A stretch of 64,000 nucleotides of DNA, from NCBI GenBank assembly GCA_024686085.1, contig JAIBDT010000003.1, positions 49,309-113,308 on the forward strand, written 5' to 3'. Every line of letters begins with the position of its first letter. Positions within the stretch are counted from its first letter, which is position 1. Positions 9,065-19,033 of the stretch are shown here, in pieces. The position numbers were made by a program, and so were the translations under genes. This DNA comes from Loktanella sp. Its GTDB lineage: Bacteria > Pseudomonadota > Alphaproteobacteria > Rhodobacterales > Rhodobacteraceae. The notes beneath the pieces are model-generated. The model was not told where the DNA came from and did not search any database. It was given only the letters and a program-made list of their open reading frames with translations.

Positions 9065-10858
9065 ATGCAGAAAACGATAAGCATTTTGGCTGTGCTTCTG
9101 GCATCGTCTACAGCGGTTTTTGCCCAAGACGTTACCTTGGATGTTTTGGGCGATGATGAAACGCTGAAAGGCGTCTTGACGGGTGCATCGCTGGCCCTGT
9201 CGTTGGACCCTGAGGAAGGGCTAGGTTCGCAAGATTATATTGCTGCCGCGCGTGCCGATTACCGCCGTTTGGTGACAGCGCTTTACGGACAAGGACACTA
9301 TGGTGGCACGGTGTCAATTCTGGTTGATGGCCGCGAAGCGTCGTCGATTGCCCCGTTAGATGCGCCGAGACAAATCTCGACAGTTTCGCTGCGTGTCGAT
9401 CCCGGACCACAGTTTACGTTTGGCAAAGCCACGTTGCAGCCATTGCCCGCGGGCATCGTCCTGCCCGAAGGTTTTGCCGCAGGTCAGGTCGCACAGTCCA
9501 AAGTCATCAAACAAGCCGTCGGTGAAGGCGTCGATGCGTGGCGTAGTGCGGGCTATGCCAAGGCGGCCGCTGGTGACCAACAGGTCACGGCCCGCCATCC
9601 GCAGCGCGAATTGGACGTGGCAATTGCCTTGGACACTGGCCCCCAACTGACCTTTGGCGCATTGACCATTACAGGCAACACCGACGTGCGTACCGCCCGT
9701 ATTGAAAAGATCGCGGGTTTGCCAGTTGGAGAAATCTACGACCCCGAAGATATTAAAAAAGCAGAGCGCCGCCTACGTGCAACAGGCGCTTTTGACAGCA
9801 TAGCCGCCGTTGAGGCCGACACAATCGGCCCCAACAATACCTTGCCGATTGAGTTGCAGGTGATTGAAAGCAAGCCACGCCGCTTTGGATTTGGCCTAGA
9901 GCTGTCGTCCATTGAAGGGCTCAAGGTCTCGACCTACTGGATGCACCGCAACTTTATGAACGGTGCCGAACGGTTCCGCGTTGACGGCGAAGTCTCTGGC
10001 ATTGGTGGTGAGACTGGCGGTATTGATTATCGCCTTGGTGCCAGTTTTGAACGCCCTGCGGTTTATGGCGCAGAGACCGATTTCTTTGCCCGCGCAGAGC
10101 TTAGCCGCACCGACGAGCCTGATTACCTGTTAGATAAAGTCGCATTTGAGATGGGTTTGACTCGCCCGATTTGGGATGATTTGACAGCCCAGATTGGTGT
10201 CGGCCTGCTGTCTGCCCGCGAAGTCACCCCAGAGGGCACCCGCGAATATACGCTGTTCACGCTGCCGCTTGAGGCCACGTTGGAGCGCCGCGACAATACC
10301 ACAGACGCCAAGTCGGGCTATTACATTAATGCCGAGCTGACCCCGTTCATCGATATTTTCAGCGGTGACTATGGCGCACGCATGTTCGCAGATGCGCGGG
10401 CTTACCGCAGCTTTGGCGCGGATGAAAAGCTGACGCTGGCTGCCCGCACACAGGCCGGCACCGTTTTGGGTGGCGATTTGAACAATACGCCTGCGGACTA
10501 TCTGTTTTACTCGGGCGGCGGTGGATCAGTGCGCGGACAACCTTACAATTCACTTGGCGTGACCAGAACAAGCGGCGGCGAGACCTATCAGACCGGTGGT
10601 TTGTCTTATGTCGGCGCCCAGCTAGAGGCGCGCTATTCTGTCACCGATAAGATTGGTGTCGTCGGGTTTTACGATTTTGGTCAGGTTGGCGCGGACGCAG
10701 GGTTTGGTGGAGAGACCCAGTGGCATGCGGGTGCGGGTATTGGTGTGCGCTATAACACTGGGATTGGCCCCATCAGGTTAGACATCGGCACCCCCGCCAG
10801 TGGCGATAATATCGCTAAATCCGTTGCGGTCTATATCGGGATTGGACAATCGTTTTGA
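9065..10858 (+). CDS. tamA: TamA, BamA-family outer-membrane translocation protein
   Basis: A 597-residue outer-membrane protein. Residues 1-20 form a signal peptide ending AVFA before QDV. POTRA-like repeats follow (around FTFGKATL and LTFGALTITGNTDVRTARI), then a C-terminal beta-barrel with GGGGSVRGQPYNSLG and a closing strand ending in phenylalanine. TamA works with TamB to insert outer-membrane proteins and move lipids. The ATG at 9065 is preferred because AAGGGG lies upstream and it starts the signal peptide directly. It is coupled to tamB, whose start overlaps its stop. Confidence 0.92.
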   Translation: MQKTISILAVLLASSTAVFAQDVTLDVLGDDETLKGVLTGASLALSLDPEEGLGSQDYIAAARADYRRLVTALYGQGHYGGTVSILVDGREASSIAPLDAPRQISTVSLRVDPGPQFTFGKATLQPLPAGIVLPEGFAAGQVAQSKVIKQAVGEGVDAWRSAGYAKAAAGDQQVTARHPQRELDVAIALDTGPQLTFGALTITGNTDVRTARIEKIAGLPVGEIYDPEDIKKAERRLRATGAFDSIAAVEADTIGPNNTLPIELQVIESKPRRFGFGLELSSIEGLKVSTYWMHRNFMNGAERFRVDGEVSGIGGETGGIDYRLGASFERPAVYGAETDFFARAELSRTDEPDYLLDKVAFEMGLTRPIWDDLTAQIGVGLLSAREVTPEGTREYTLFTLPLEATLERRDNTTDAKSGYYINAELTPFIDIFSGDYGARMFADARAYRSFGADEKLTLAARTQAGTVLGGDLNNTPADYLFYSGGGGSVRGQPYNSLGVTRTSGGETYQTGGLSYVGAQLEARYSVTDKIGVVGFYDFGQVGADAGFGGETQWHAGAGIGVRYNTGIGPIRLDIGTPASGDNIAKSVAVYIGIGQSF

Positions 10859-13800
10859 AGCATTACGCCCTAATCCTAGCCCTGTCGCTTGCCCCAGCTT
10901 TGGCAACTGCGCAATCCCAAGAAGATGTCGACAAAGGGTATTTGACCACTTTGATCGAAGACAACTTGTCGGGTGACACGCGGGACGTGAACATTATCGG
11001 TTTTGAAGGTGCGCTCAGTTCTGCCGCATCTTTGCAAAGCATGACGATTTCGGATTCGGAAGGGATTTGGCTGACCCTTGAAGATGTGGTTCTGGATTGG
11101 AACCGGTCTGCCCTATTGCGTGGCCGCATTGAAGTGAACACGCTGAGCGCCGAGCGCATCATCGTGTCGCGTGCGCCGATATCCCAGACATCCGCCCCGT
11201 CCCCCGAAGCCACCCCATTTGCCCTGCCAGAACTGCCAGTTGGCATTGAGTTGGGCGCGCTGGATATCAAAGAGATCATCCTCGGCGAGCCGTTTTTGGG
11301 TGAAGAATTGCGCCTGAATTTGACGGGCAGTGCTGCATTGTCTGGTGGCGAAGGCACGGCGAATATTGTGGCGACCCGTTTGGGCGACAAGATGGGTGTG
11401 TTCAAGATTGATGGTGCGTTCACCAATGAGGACCGCGTGTTGTCTTTGCTGCTTGGCCTTGAAGAAGGTGCTGACGGTGTTGCGGCGAGACTACTCGATT
11501 TGCCGGGTCGCCCGTCGACGAAGCTGCAAATTGATGGCACAGCCCCATTGGATAACTATGCCGCGACAATTGCGTTGGCGACGGATGGCCAAGACCGCAT
11601 TTTGGGTGATTTCGCCCTGCGCACAGATGCTGAAGGTCAACATGTTAAGCTGGATATTGGCGGGGATGTGACCCCGCTTTTTGCGCCTGAATACCAAAAC
11701 TTTTTCGGCGATGATGTGAAGCTGCGTGTCGATGCGCTGACGTCGCCAGATAGCCAGATCAATCTTGAAACTTTTGATCTATCTGCCCAATCGTTGCAGC
11801 TAAGTGGCAGCGCCGATATCGGGTCGCAGGGCTGGCCTTTGCGGTTAGACCTCAAGGGCCAGATTGCCGCCGAAAACGGCGGGGACGTTCTGTTGCCCTT
11901 GTCCGGCCCAAAGACATATGTCGAAACCGTGGCACTGGACCTGTCCTTTAATGCCGCAGTGTCGGATGAGTGGAAGACGGCGTTCACGGTCAACGGCTTT
12001 GACCGTCCGGGTCTTTTTATGCAGCAAATTGAGATGTCTGGCGGCGGTATTTTGGTGCCTGGTGAAGGCGATATGCAGGGCGAAGTCTCTGCGCTGCTGA
12101 CCTATTTGGTTGATGGCTTAGAGTTGGACGATGCCGGTGCTGCACAGGCCTTTGGCGATCAGATTTCAGGTGTTTTCGAGGCATCGCGCACGGAAGGTAG
12201 CCCTACGCGCATTTCCCAATTCACCTTAGAGGGTCCGGGGATTGAGGCTTTGGCTGATGCGACGATCCGAGGCACCAAGGCTGGCCTGCGCACGCAGACA
12301 AACTTAATTTTGACCGTTAACGCGCTAGAGCGGTTTTCCCAGCTTGCCGGTCGCGAATTGGCCGGTGCTGCCGAGATCGCGATAACCGGTACAGTCGCCC
12401 CGCTTGATGGTATGTTTGATTTGATCGTGTCGGGCACCACCGATGATCTGGCGGTCGGAATTCCACAACTTGACGCAGTGTTCAAAGGGCGTGGCGACAT
12501 TTCGGCAGCGGCTGTGCGCGACACCGACGGCACGCGTCTGGAGGCGTTCCAAATCAAAACGGGCGCTGCGGACTTGACCGCAGACGCCGCGTTGACCAGT
12601 GGTGAGAGTGACGCGAAATTCGAACTTGTCGTAAATGACTTGTCTCTGATCGAGCCGAAATTAAGTGGCCCTGCACAAATGCGCGGCACCGCGGCGCGCG
12701 ATCTAAAGGGCGTGATGACTGCCGATATGACGGGCACGTTGACGGATACCCTGTTCAAGGCTTTGGCAGAAGTGAACCCGACCCAAGACGGCCAAACCGT
12801 GAATCTGTCGGTCACGGCTGATGTCGCAGATTTCAGCCGCTATGCCCGCCTTGTGGGTCGCGATTTGGCGGGGGCTGCGAAATTGGACGTGTCCGCAGTT
12901 CTGCTCGGTGATGGGCAGCGCTTTACTGCGATGGTCGATGGCACGACACGCAATTTGGCTGTCGGGATGACGCAAGTTGATCCTTTGCTGCGCGGTGCGG
13001 GCACATTGTCTGCCAAGCTGTCGCGCACAGGTATCGACCGGTTTATTTTACACGAATTGAATATCGCTACTGATACCACCGAAATCACCGCAAGCGGTCG
13101 CGGTGGCATGTCAGGTGCCGCAGAATTCGACCTGAATGCGAATATCGCTGATGCTGCTGTGTTGGGCCAAGGCTTGCGTGGGCCTGTGATTGCGACGGCC
13201 AAAATCTCCCGCGACGAGACCGAGAACGGTGATGTTTCGGTGCAATTTACTGGACCAAGCACAGCTGTGACTTTGGCTGGTAAAATTGACCCTCAGTTAC
13301 AATTTACAGGTGTTGTGGATGCCGATGTGGCGAACCTTTCCACCTATCAGAGCCTGATTGGACAATCTGTTTCGGGTGGTATTTCGGCACGCGTATCGGG
13401 TTCTGTCATGCCTGATCTCTCGGCCTTTGACGCGACGGTTTCGGCGCAGACCACCAACCTAGGTGTCGGCAATGAAATCGCGGATATTTTGCTGGCGGGC
13501 AATGGTCGCTTGAATGCGGACGCCAGTTTGAATGACGGCAATTTGCAGGTGAGTGAACTCGATGTATCGACTGCAAACGTCACATTGTCTGGTAACTTGG
13601 GCGGCCAAGCAGGTGCCGGCCGTGGAACGTTCGAGGCTCGTTTGCGCGACGTCGGCGTTTTGACCGATCAGCTATCTGGTCCTGTCACGGCATCTGGCAC
13701 CGCATCGTTGGACCCGAATGGCAATTGGGGCGTGAACGCGGACGCCGCAGGCCCGGGGGGCATTACGGTGACCGCAAATGGTCAGGTTGGCGCGGGCGGG

Positions 13801-15105
13801 CAGTTGAATATCAACACCTCTGGCCGTGCGCCATTGGGACTGGCCAACGCGATGCTGGAGCCGCGCCGTTTGTCAGGTGATGCGACGTTTGATTTAGCAA
13901 TCAACGGCCCTGCGGCCCTGAACTCTGTATCTGGACGCGTGGCGCTTGTTGATGCACGGTTGACTGCGCCCACGTTGGCCCAAGGCCTGCAGAACATCTC
14001 GGGCGGCGTGACGTTGCAAAACGGGTCTGCGGATATCAACATCAGCGGTGATGTGTTGGCGGGCGGGTCGCTGGCGATTTCAGGACCGGTGTCCCTGACT
14101 GCCCCGCAAAATGCCGATATCTCGATCACGCTGAACGAAGTTCTAATCAAAGACCCAGAGCTTTACCAGACGACCCTTAGCGGTGGCCTGAATGTCCGTG
14201 GCCCTTTGACGGGCGGTGCTGTGGTGTCGGGCACGATCAATCTTGGCCAGACCGATTTGCAAGTACCATCATCAGGTGTCGGGTCTTTGGGTGATTTGCC
14301 GGACGTTTTGCATTTGGGAGCCCCCGCACCAGTGCTGCGCACTTTGGATAAGGCAGGAATTGCCAAGAACGGCCAGCCTGCAGCCACGACATCGAGCAGC
14401 GCGCCCCCCTATCCGCTCGACATCACGATCAATGCTCCCTCGCGGATTTTCATCCGTGGTCGTGGGTTGGATGCAGAGTTGGGTGGCACGTTGAACATTG
14501 GTGGCACAACCAAGAACATTCAGCCAACCGGCCTGTTTGAGCTGGTACGCGGACGTCTGAGCATTTTGCAGCAGCGTTTTGAGTTGTCCGAGGGCAGCGC
14601 CACAATGCAGGGCGACTTTATTCCCTACATTCGCTTGGTTGCGACCACGGAGGCCCGCACAGGCACCAAGATTGATATTATCGTGGAAGGCCCTGCAACC
14701 GAACCAGAGGTCAGCTTTATTTCGACCCCGTCCCTGCCACAGGATGAGGTGCTGTCGCAGCTTATCTTTGGTCGTGACATAGAAAGCATTAGCCCGTTGC
14801 AGGCCGTTCAACTGGCGGCGGCTGTAGGCACACTGGCGGGTCGCGGCGGCGGGGGTCTGATTGACAACTTCCGCAGTGGCATTGGCCTTGATGACTTTGA
14901 CGTCACGACCGATGCTGAAGGCAATGCCGCTGTGAGTGCGGGCAAGTATCTGTCCGAGAACGTCTATACGGACGTGACTGTGTCCAGCGATGGATCAACA
15001 GAGATCAACCTGAACCTTGATGTCACTGAAGAGATTACCGCCAAAGGCACGGTGGGTGCCGATGGCGAAACCAGTATCGGTATCTTTTTCGAGCGCGACT
15101 ACTAG
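10855..15105 (+). CDS. tamB: TamB, translocation and assembly module protein (DUF490)
   Basis: A 1416-residue protein with an N-terminal hydrophobic segment (LILALSLAPALATA) and a very long run of repeating beta-strands rich in Gly, Asp and Leu, as in TamB/AsmA-like proteins. The C-terminal DUF490 domain includes LRGRLSILQQRFELSEG-like and LPQDEVLSQLIFGRD segments. TamB spans the periplasm and partners TamA. Translation starts at a TTG that overlaps the tamA stop (TTGA), so it is probably made by reinitiation. The stop overlaps that of oppF by four bases (CTAG). Confidence 0.92.
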   Translation: MKHYALILALSLAPALATAQSQEDVDKGYLTTLIEDNLSGDTRDVNIIGFEGALSSAASLQSMTISDSEGIWLTLEDVVLDWNRSALLRGRIEVNTLSAERIIVSRAPISQTSAPSPEATPFALPELPVGIELGALDIKEIILGEPFLGEELRLNLTGSAALSGGEGTANIVATRLGDKMGVFKIDGAFTNEDRVLSLLLGLEEGADGVAARLLDLPGRPSTKLQIDGTAPLDNYAATIALATDGQDRILGDFALRTDAEGQHVKLDIGGDVTPLFAPEYQNFFGDDVKLRVDALTSPDSQINLETFDLSAQSLQLSGSADIGSQGWPLRLDLKGQIAAENGGDVLLPLSGPKTYVETVALDLSFNAAVSDEWKTAFTVNGFDRPGLFMQQIEMSGGGILVPGEGDMQGEVSALLTYLVDGLELDDAGAAQAFGDQISGVFEASRTEGSPTRISQFTLEGPGIEALADATIRGTKAGLRTQTNLILTVNALERFSQLAGRELAGAAEIAITGTVAPLDGMFDLIVSGTTDDLAVGIPQLDAVFKGRGDISAAAVRDTDGTRLEAFQIKTGAADLTADAALTSGESDAKFELVVNDLSLIEPKLSGPAQMRGTAARDLKGVMTADMTGTLTDTLFKALAEVNPTQDGQTVNLSVTADVADFSRYARLVGRDLAGAAKLDVSAVLLGDGQRFTAMVDGTTRNLAVGMTQVDPLLRGAGTLSAKLSRTGIDRFILHELNIATDTTEITASGRGGMSGAAEFDLNANIADAAVLGQGLRGPVIATAKISRDETENGDVSVQFTGPSTAVTLAGKIDPQLQFTGVVDADVANLSTYQSLIGQSVSGGISARVSGSVMPDLSAFDATVSAQTTNLGVGNEIADILLAGNGRLNADASLNDGNLQVSELDVSTANVTLSGNLGGQAGAGRGTFEARLRDVGVLTDQLSGPVTASGTASLDPNGNWGVNADAAGPGGITVTANGQVGAGGQLNINTSGRAPLGLANAMLEPRRLSGDATFDLAINGPAALNSVSGRVALVDARLTAPTLAQGLQNISGGVTLQNGSADINISGDVLAGGSLAISGPVSLTAPQNADISITLNEVLIKDPELYQTTLSGGLNVRGPLTGGAVVSGTINLGQTDLQVPSSGVGSLGDLPDVLHLGAPAPVLRTLDKAGIAKNGQPAATTSSSAPPYPLDITINAPSRIFIRGRGLDAELGGTLNIGGTTKNIQPTGLFELVRGRLSILQQRFELSEGSATMQGDFIPYIRLVATTEARTGTKIDIIVEGPATEPEVSFISTPSLPQDEVLSQLIFGRDIESISPLQAVQLAAAVGTLAGRGGGGLIDNFRSGIGLDDFDVTTDAEGNAAVSAGKYLSENVYTDVTVSSDGSTEINLNLDVTEEITAKGTVGADGETSIGIFFERDY

Positions 15106-16112
15106 CCTGCTTTGGTCATGATGACTTGGGCGGGCTCGTGGTAAGGGCAACCGACAAAATGCCCATCCCCAAGGTCGATCATTGCCGGTCTGTCACCTGC
15201 GCAAGAGGCTTGTGCCTTGGGGCAACGGGTGCGGAACACGCAGCCTGATGGTGGTGCCAGCGGCGATGGCAATTCACCTTCGAGGATTGGCCTGATCCGC
15301 GCTTTTTCAAGCTTGGGGTCGGGGATCGGCACCGACGAAATCAGTGCTTGGGTGTAGGGATGTTCTGGTGCGGTGGTCAGCTTCTCCGCGCTCGCCATCT
15401 CCATTTGACGCCCCAGATACATCACCACGATCCGGTCGCTGATGTGTTTCACGACAGACAGGTCATGCGCGATAAAGATCATCGAGAGGCCAAAGTCGCG
15501 CTGTAGTTCCATCAGCAGGTTCACGACTTGCGCTTGTACGGACACGTCCAAGGCAGACACAGGTTCATCGCAGATCAACAGCTTGGGCTTTAGGATCAGC
15601 GCACGTGCGATCCCGATCCGTTGGCACTGTCCGCCCGAAAACTCATGTGGATACCGGTTGACCAGATTGGGCAGCAAACCCACCCGTTCCATCAGTTCTG
15701 CGACCCGTGCTTTGACCTCTTTGCGCGGCGTGTTCGGTTCGTGGGTTACAAGCGGCTCGGCGATGATATCACCGACTGTCATCCGAGGGTTCAAGGCCGC
15801 AAGCGGGTCTTGGAAGATCATCTGCACATCGCGGCGGTGCACGCGGCGCTGTCGCGTGTCCATGTTCGCAAGGTCGGCCCCCTCAAACAGGATTTGCCCG
15901 TTTGAAGATGGCACGGTCCCAACGATGGCGCGCGCGAGGGTGGACTTGCCCGACCCGCTTTCGCCCACAACCCCAAGGCATTCGCCTGCCTTTAGGTCAA
16001 ACGACATCTTTGAGACGGCGTGCAGCTTTTGTGCGGGCGTCCAAGGCCAGGCGCCTTGTTTGCGCACATCGAATGTCACGGACAGGTCTTTGACGGAAAG
16101 AATGGTGGACAT
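15102..16112 (-). CDS. oppF: oligopeptide/dipeptide ABC transporter ATP-binding protein (OppF-type)
   Basis: A 336-residue ATPase. It has Walker A GESGSGKS at residues 50-57, the signature EFSGGQCQR and Walker B LLICDEPVSALD. The C-terminal oligo_HPY region contains a Cys cluster (FRTRCPKAQASC). It powers peptide import with OppD, OppB, OppC and OppA. The ATG at 16112 shares its A with the TAA stop of oppD (TAATG), so an upstream in-frame ATG at 16196 is rejected. Confidence 0.9.
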   Translation of the reverse strand: MSTILSVKDLSVTFDVRKQGAWPWTPAQKLHAVSKMSFDLKAGECLGVVGESGSGKSTLARAIVGTVPSSNGQILFEGADLANMDTRQRRVHRRDVQMIFQDPLAALNPRMTVGDIIAEPLVTHEPNTPRKEVKARVAELMERVGLLPNLVNRYPHEFSGGQCQRIGIARALILKPKLLICDEPVSALDVSVQAQVVNLLMELQRDFGLSMIFIAHDLSVVKHISDRIVVMYLGRQMEMASAEKLTTAPEHPYTQALISSVPIPDPKLEKARIRPILEGELPSPLAPPSGCVFRTRCPKAQASCAGDRPAMIDLGDGHFVGCPYHEPAQVIMTKAG

Positions 16113-17083
16113 TACGCGACCTCCGATACGGGGATGTGGCACGCGCGGCGGCGGCCATTTGCGGTTGTCTCCAACGGAGGTCGCACCGAAGGACAAGTAT
16201 CAGCGATGACCTGCGCACAGCGTGGCGAGAACGGGCAACCTGTTGGCAGGTGCGACATGTCGGGGGGTTCGCCCGCGATGGTCGCAAGGGATGCATCGTC
16301 GCGGTCCAGCCGCGGGACAGCGCGCAAGAGGCCACGGGTGTAAGGATGATTGGGTGTCTCGAAGACTTCTTCAGTTGTCCCTTCTTCCATGATCTGCCCG
16401 CCGTACATGACCAGCGTGCGGTCACAAAACCCTGCAACGACCCCAAGGTCATGCGTGATCAGAATGATGGCCGCGCCAAAGTCGGTCCGAATATCGGACA
16501 AGACCTGCATGATTTGCGCTTGCACGGTCACGTCGAGCGCCGTTGTCGGTTCGTCCGCGATCAGTAGTTTAGGCTGGCACAAGAGCGACATCGCGATCAT
16601 GATCCGCTGGCGCATCCCGCCCGAGAATTCATGCGGGAACGACCGGATACGGTTTTTGGCATCAGGAATGCGCACCGCGTCAAGCATCCGTACGGATTCA
16701 GCGATTGCCTGTTTCTTGGTCATGCCTTTGTGCAGCGTCAGTACCTCGGCCATTTGGTCACTGATCCGTAGGTATGGGTTCAGGGACGTCATCGGGTCTT
16801 GGAAGATCATCGCGATTTGCTGGCTGCGTACTTTGTTCAATTCCTTGACGGACAAGCCCAAGAGTTCAATGCCGTCGAATTTGACCGACCCAGTCGCGGC
16901 CCCGTTGCGCGCCAATAGACCCATTGTCGCAAATGCGGTCTGGCTTTTGCCTGAACCGCTTTCGCCCACAATCGCCAGGGTTTCGCCAGCGTCCACGTTC
17001 AGCGACAAGCCATTCACCGCGTTTACATCGCCGTCGCCGGTTTTGAATGTGACCTTAAGGTCCTTGATTTCCAGAAGGCTCAT
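16112..17083 (-). CDS. oppD: oligopeptide/dipeptide ABC transporter ATP-binding protein (OppD-type)
   Basis: A 323-residue ATPase with Walker A GESGSGKS at residues 40-47, signature FSGGMRQR and Walker B LLIADEPTTALD, and a C-terminal oligopeptide-transporter extension with paired cysteines (SPRCAQVIADTC). It is the first of the two ATPases of the importer. Its ATG lies one base after the oppC stop, and it overlaps oppF, so the three genes are tightly coupled. Confidence 0.9.
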   Translation of the reverse strand: MSLLEIKDLKVTFKTGDGDVNAVNGLSLNVDAGETLAIVGESGSGKSQTAFATMGLLARNGAATGSVKFDGIELLGLSVKELNKVRSQQIAMIFQDPMTSLNPYLRISDQMAEVLTLHKGMTKKQAIAESVRMLDAVRIPDAKNRIRSFPHEFSGGMRQRIMIAMSLLCQPKLLIADEPTTALDVTVQAQIMQVLSDIRTDFGAAIILITHDLGVVAGFCDRTLVMYGGQIMEEGTTEEVFETPNHPYTRGLLRAVPRLDRDDASLATIAGEPPDMSHLPTGCPFSPRCAQVIADTCPSVRPPLETTANGRRRACHIPVSEVA

Positions 17084-17084
17084 A

Positions 17085-18011
17085 TCAGCGGTCCTTTGGG
17101 TCGAGTGCGTCGCGCAAGCCATCACCGACAAAGAAGAAGGCAAAGATCGTTACGACAAAGAAAAACAGCGGGAAAGCAATTTGCCACAGAGTGCCATATT
17201 GCATGGTCCCTGCCCCTTCGTTGATGAGTGCGCCCAGCGAGGTGTTGGGTTCTTGCACCCCAAGCCCGAGGAAGCTGATGAAGCTTTCAAAGATGATCAT
17301 GTTTGGCACCAGAAGGGTTGCGTAAACAATCACGATCCCCAGCAAGTTTGGCACGATGTGTTTGAGAATGATTTTGATTGGATGCACACCAGTTGCGACG
17401 GCAACTTCGACGAACTCTTTGTTCTTGATCGTCAGGGTCTGCCCCCGCGCGATCCGTGCCATGTCGAGCCATGAAATGAGGCCGATCCCCAAAAAGAGCA
17501 TCAAGATAGACCGTCCGAAAATGACAAGCATCAAGATCAGAACGAACATGAACGGGATTGACATCAAAACGTCGACGATCCGCATCATGATCCCGTCCAG
17601 CCGCCCGCCAAAGTAGCCAGCCGTCGCGCCGTAAAGCGTGCCAACAACCACGGCGACCATCGCACCGACGATACCCACCATCAGCGAGATGCCTGTACCC
17701 TGCACAACCCGCGCATAAAGATCACGCCCGTTGTTGTCAGTGCCAAAGAAGTGCCCCGTCTCGAAAGATGGCACGCCCAAGTGCGCGTTGCGCCCTGTCA
17801 GCGAGAAGTCGACAAAGTCGCGTTCCCACTCGGCCACAAGCCCGCCGAAAAGCGCGAAGGCTGCCACAAGCGCCAAGAGGATCAGCGAGACCAAAGCGGC
17901 TTTGTTGCGCATGAACCGTGTCCGCGCGTCAGCCCAAAGAGACCGCCCTTTGATTTCAGCGGCGTCCATCGCTTGCGCGACGCCGTCCATAGATTTGGAA
18001 TTGGGAAGCAT
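17085..18011 (-). CDS. oppC: peptide ABC transporter permease (OppC-type)
   Basis: A 308-residue inner-membrane permease with about six membrane helices. It has the N-terminal OppC region (RNKAALVSLILLALVAAFALFGG) and the BPD_transp_1 coupling loop around ARIARGQTLTIKNKEFVEVA. The large periplasmic loop after helix 1 contains GTDNNGRDLYARV, typical of DppC/OppC. The start has AGGGAG eight bases upstream. It lies 19 bases downstream of oppB. Confidence 0.9.
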   Translation of the reverse strand: MLPNSKSMDGVAQAMDAAEIKGRSLWADARTRFMRNKAALVSLILLALVAAFALFGGLVAEWERDFVDFSLTGRNAHLGVPSFETGHFFGTDNNGRDLYARVVQGTGISLMVGIVGAMVAVVVGTLYGATAGYFGGRLDGIMMRIVDVLMSIPFMFVLILMLVIFGRSILMLFLGIGLISWLDMARIARGQTLTIKNKEFVEVAVATGVHPIKIILKHIVPNLLGIVIVYATLLVPNMIIFESFISFLGLGVQEPNTSLGALINEGAGTMQYGTLWQIAFPLFFFVVTIFAFFFVGDGLRDALDPKDR

Positions 18012-18030
18012 GTTACATTCTCCCTTTCAC

Positions 18031-18954
18031 TTAATAGCGGATCTTCGGGTCGATCCATGCGTAAAGCACGTCCACCAGAAGGTTGAACAGAATAGTCAGG
18101 GTGCCCACCAGAATGGTGATCCCCATCATGACCGAATAGTCACGCGTGAAGGCCGAGTTCACAAAGAACGTGCCAATCCCCCCTGTCGAGAAGAAGCTGT
18201 CGATGACGACCGAGCCTGTGATCATGCCGACAAATGCAGGCCCGAGATAGGACAATACGGGCAGCATTGCGGGCTTCATAGCTTGTTTCCAGATCACGCG
18301 GCGCATCGGCAACCCTTTGGCTTGGGCTGTGCGAATGAAGTTGGTGTTCAGCACTTCAAGCATCGAAGACCGTGTGATCCGTGCAATGGACGCCATGTAG
18401 GAGGTGGAAAGCGCAATCACCGGCATGACCAGATAGGGCCATTCGCCACCGTTCCAACCGCCACCTGGCAACCAGCCAAGCCACAGCGTGAATGTCAAAA
18501 GCAAGATTGGCGCCATAACGAAGTTTGGCAGAACCTGCGCACCGATGGAGATACCGACGGCGAGGTAATCAAGCCAAGAGTTTTGTTTGATGGCAGCAGC
18601 AACCCCAAGGCTTACGCCTGCAAGGATTGCGACTACAAATGAAATCGACCCGTAGGTCAGTGTCACAGGAAAGCCCTGTGCGATAATGTCGTTGACGGAC
18701 CGGTCTTTGAATTTGAACGACGGACCAAAATCAAAGTGAAACACGACACCGACAATATAGTCGTAAATGCGTTTCCAGAACGGTTGGTCCAAACCGTATT
18801 TCGCTTCAATATTTGCCAGTACTTCGGGTGGCAGCGGGCGTTCAGAGTTAAACGGCCCACCGGGGGCTGCATACATCAAAATGAACGAGATCACGACGAG
18901 GATCAGCAACGTCGGAACGGCGACGGCGAGCCGTCGGGCTACAAAGCTAAACAT
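18031..18954 (-). CDS. oppB: peptide ABC transporter permease (OppB-type)
   Basis: A 307-residue inner-membrane permease. The N-terminus FVARRLAVAVPTLLILVVISF is the standard OppB/DppB opening, and the coupling loop is ARITRSSMLEVLNTNFIRTAQAKG-like. About six membrane helices are predicted. It is separated from oppA by 79 bases that contain a strong intrinsic terminator, so its level is likely lower than that of OppA. Confidence 0.9.
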   Translation of the reverse strand: MFSFVARRLAVAVPTLLILVVISFILMYAAPGGPFNSERPLPPEVLANIEAKYGLDQPFWKRIYDYIVGVVFHFDFGPSFKFKDRSVNDIIAQGFPVTLTYGSISFVVAILAGVSLGVAAAIKQNSWLDYLAVGISIGAQVLPNFVMAPILLLTFTLWLGWLPGGGWNGGEWPYLVMPVIALSTSYMASIARITRSSMLEVLNTNFIRTAQAKGLPMRRVIWKQAMKPAMLPVLSYLGPAFVGMITGSVVIDSFFSTGGIGTFFVNSAFTRDYSVMMGITILVGTLTILFNLLVDVLYAWIDPKIRY

Positions 18955-18983
18955 GTGTATTGGTCCGCGTATCAGGGTGCGAC

Positions 18984-19017
18984 AAAAAGGCCGCGCCCCA
19001 ACGATGTGGGGCGCGGC
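18984..19017 (-). terminator. intrinsic terminator between oppA and oppB
   Basis: On the minus strand a perfect 10-bp GC-rich stem (arms 19008-19017 and 18990-18999, loop 19000-19007) is followed at once by five T residues (18988-18984). It lies just after the oppA stop and before oppB. This is a classic partial terminator position in binding-protein transporter operons, where it keeps the binding protein in excess and protects its mRNA 3' end. Confidence 0.85.
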
Positions 19018-19033
19018 TGCGAGCAGTTAGCGG

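Noticed and set aside
16350..17474. 374-residue plus-strand frame antisense to oppD and oppC
   Set aside because: It is a shadow of well-supported permease and ATPase genes, with a composition unlike a real protein.
17731..18642. 303-residue plus-strand frame antisense to oppC and oppB
   Set aside because: It is a shadow of two clear permease genes.
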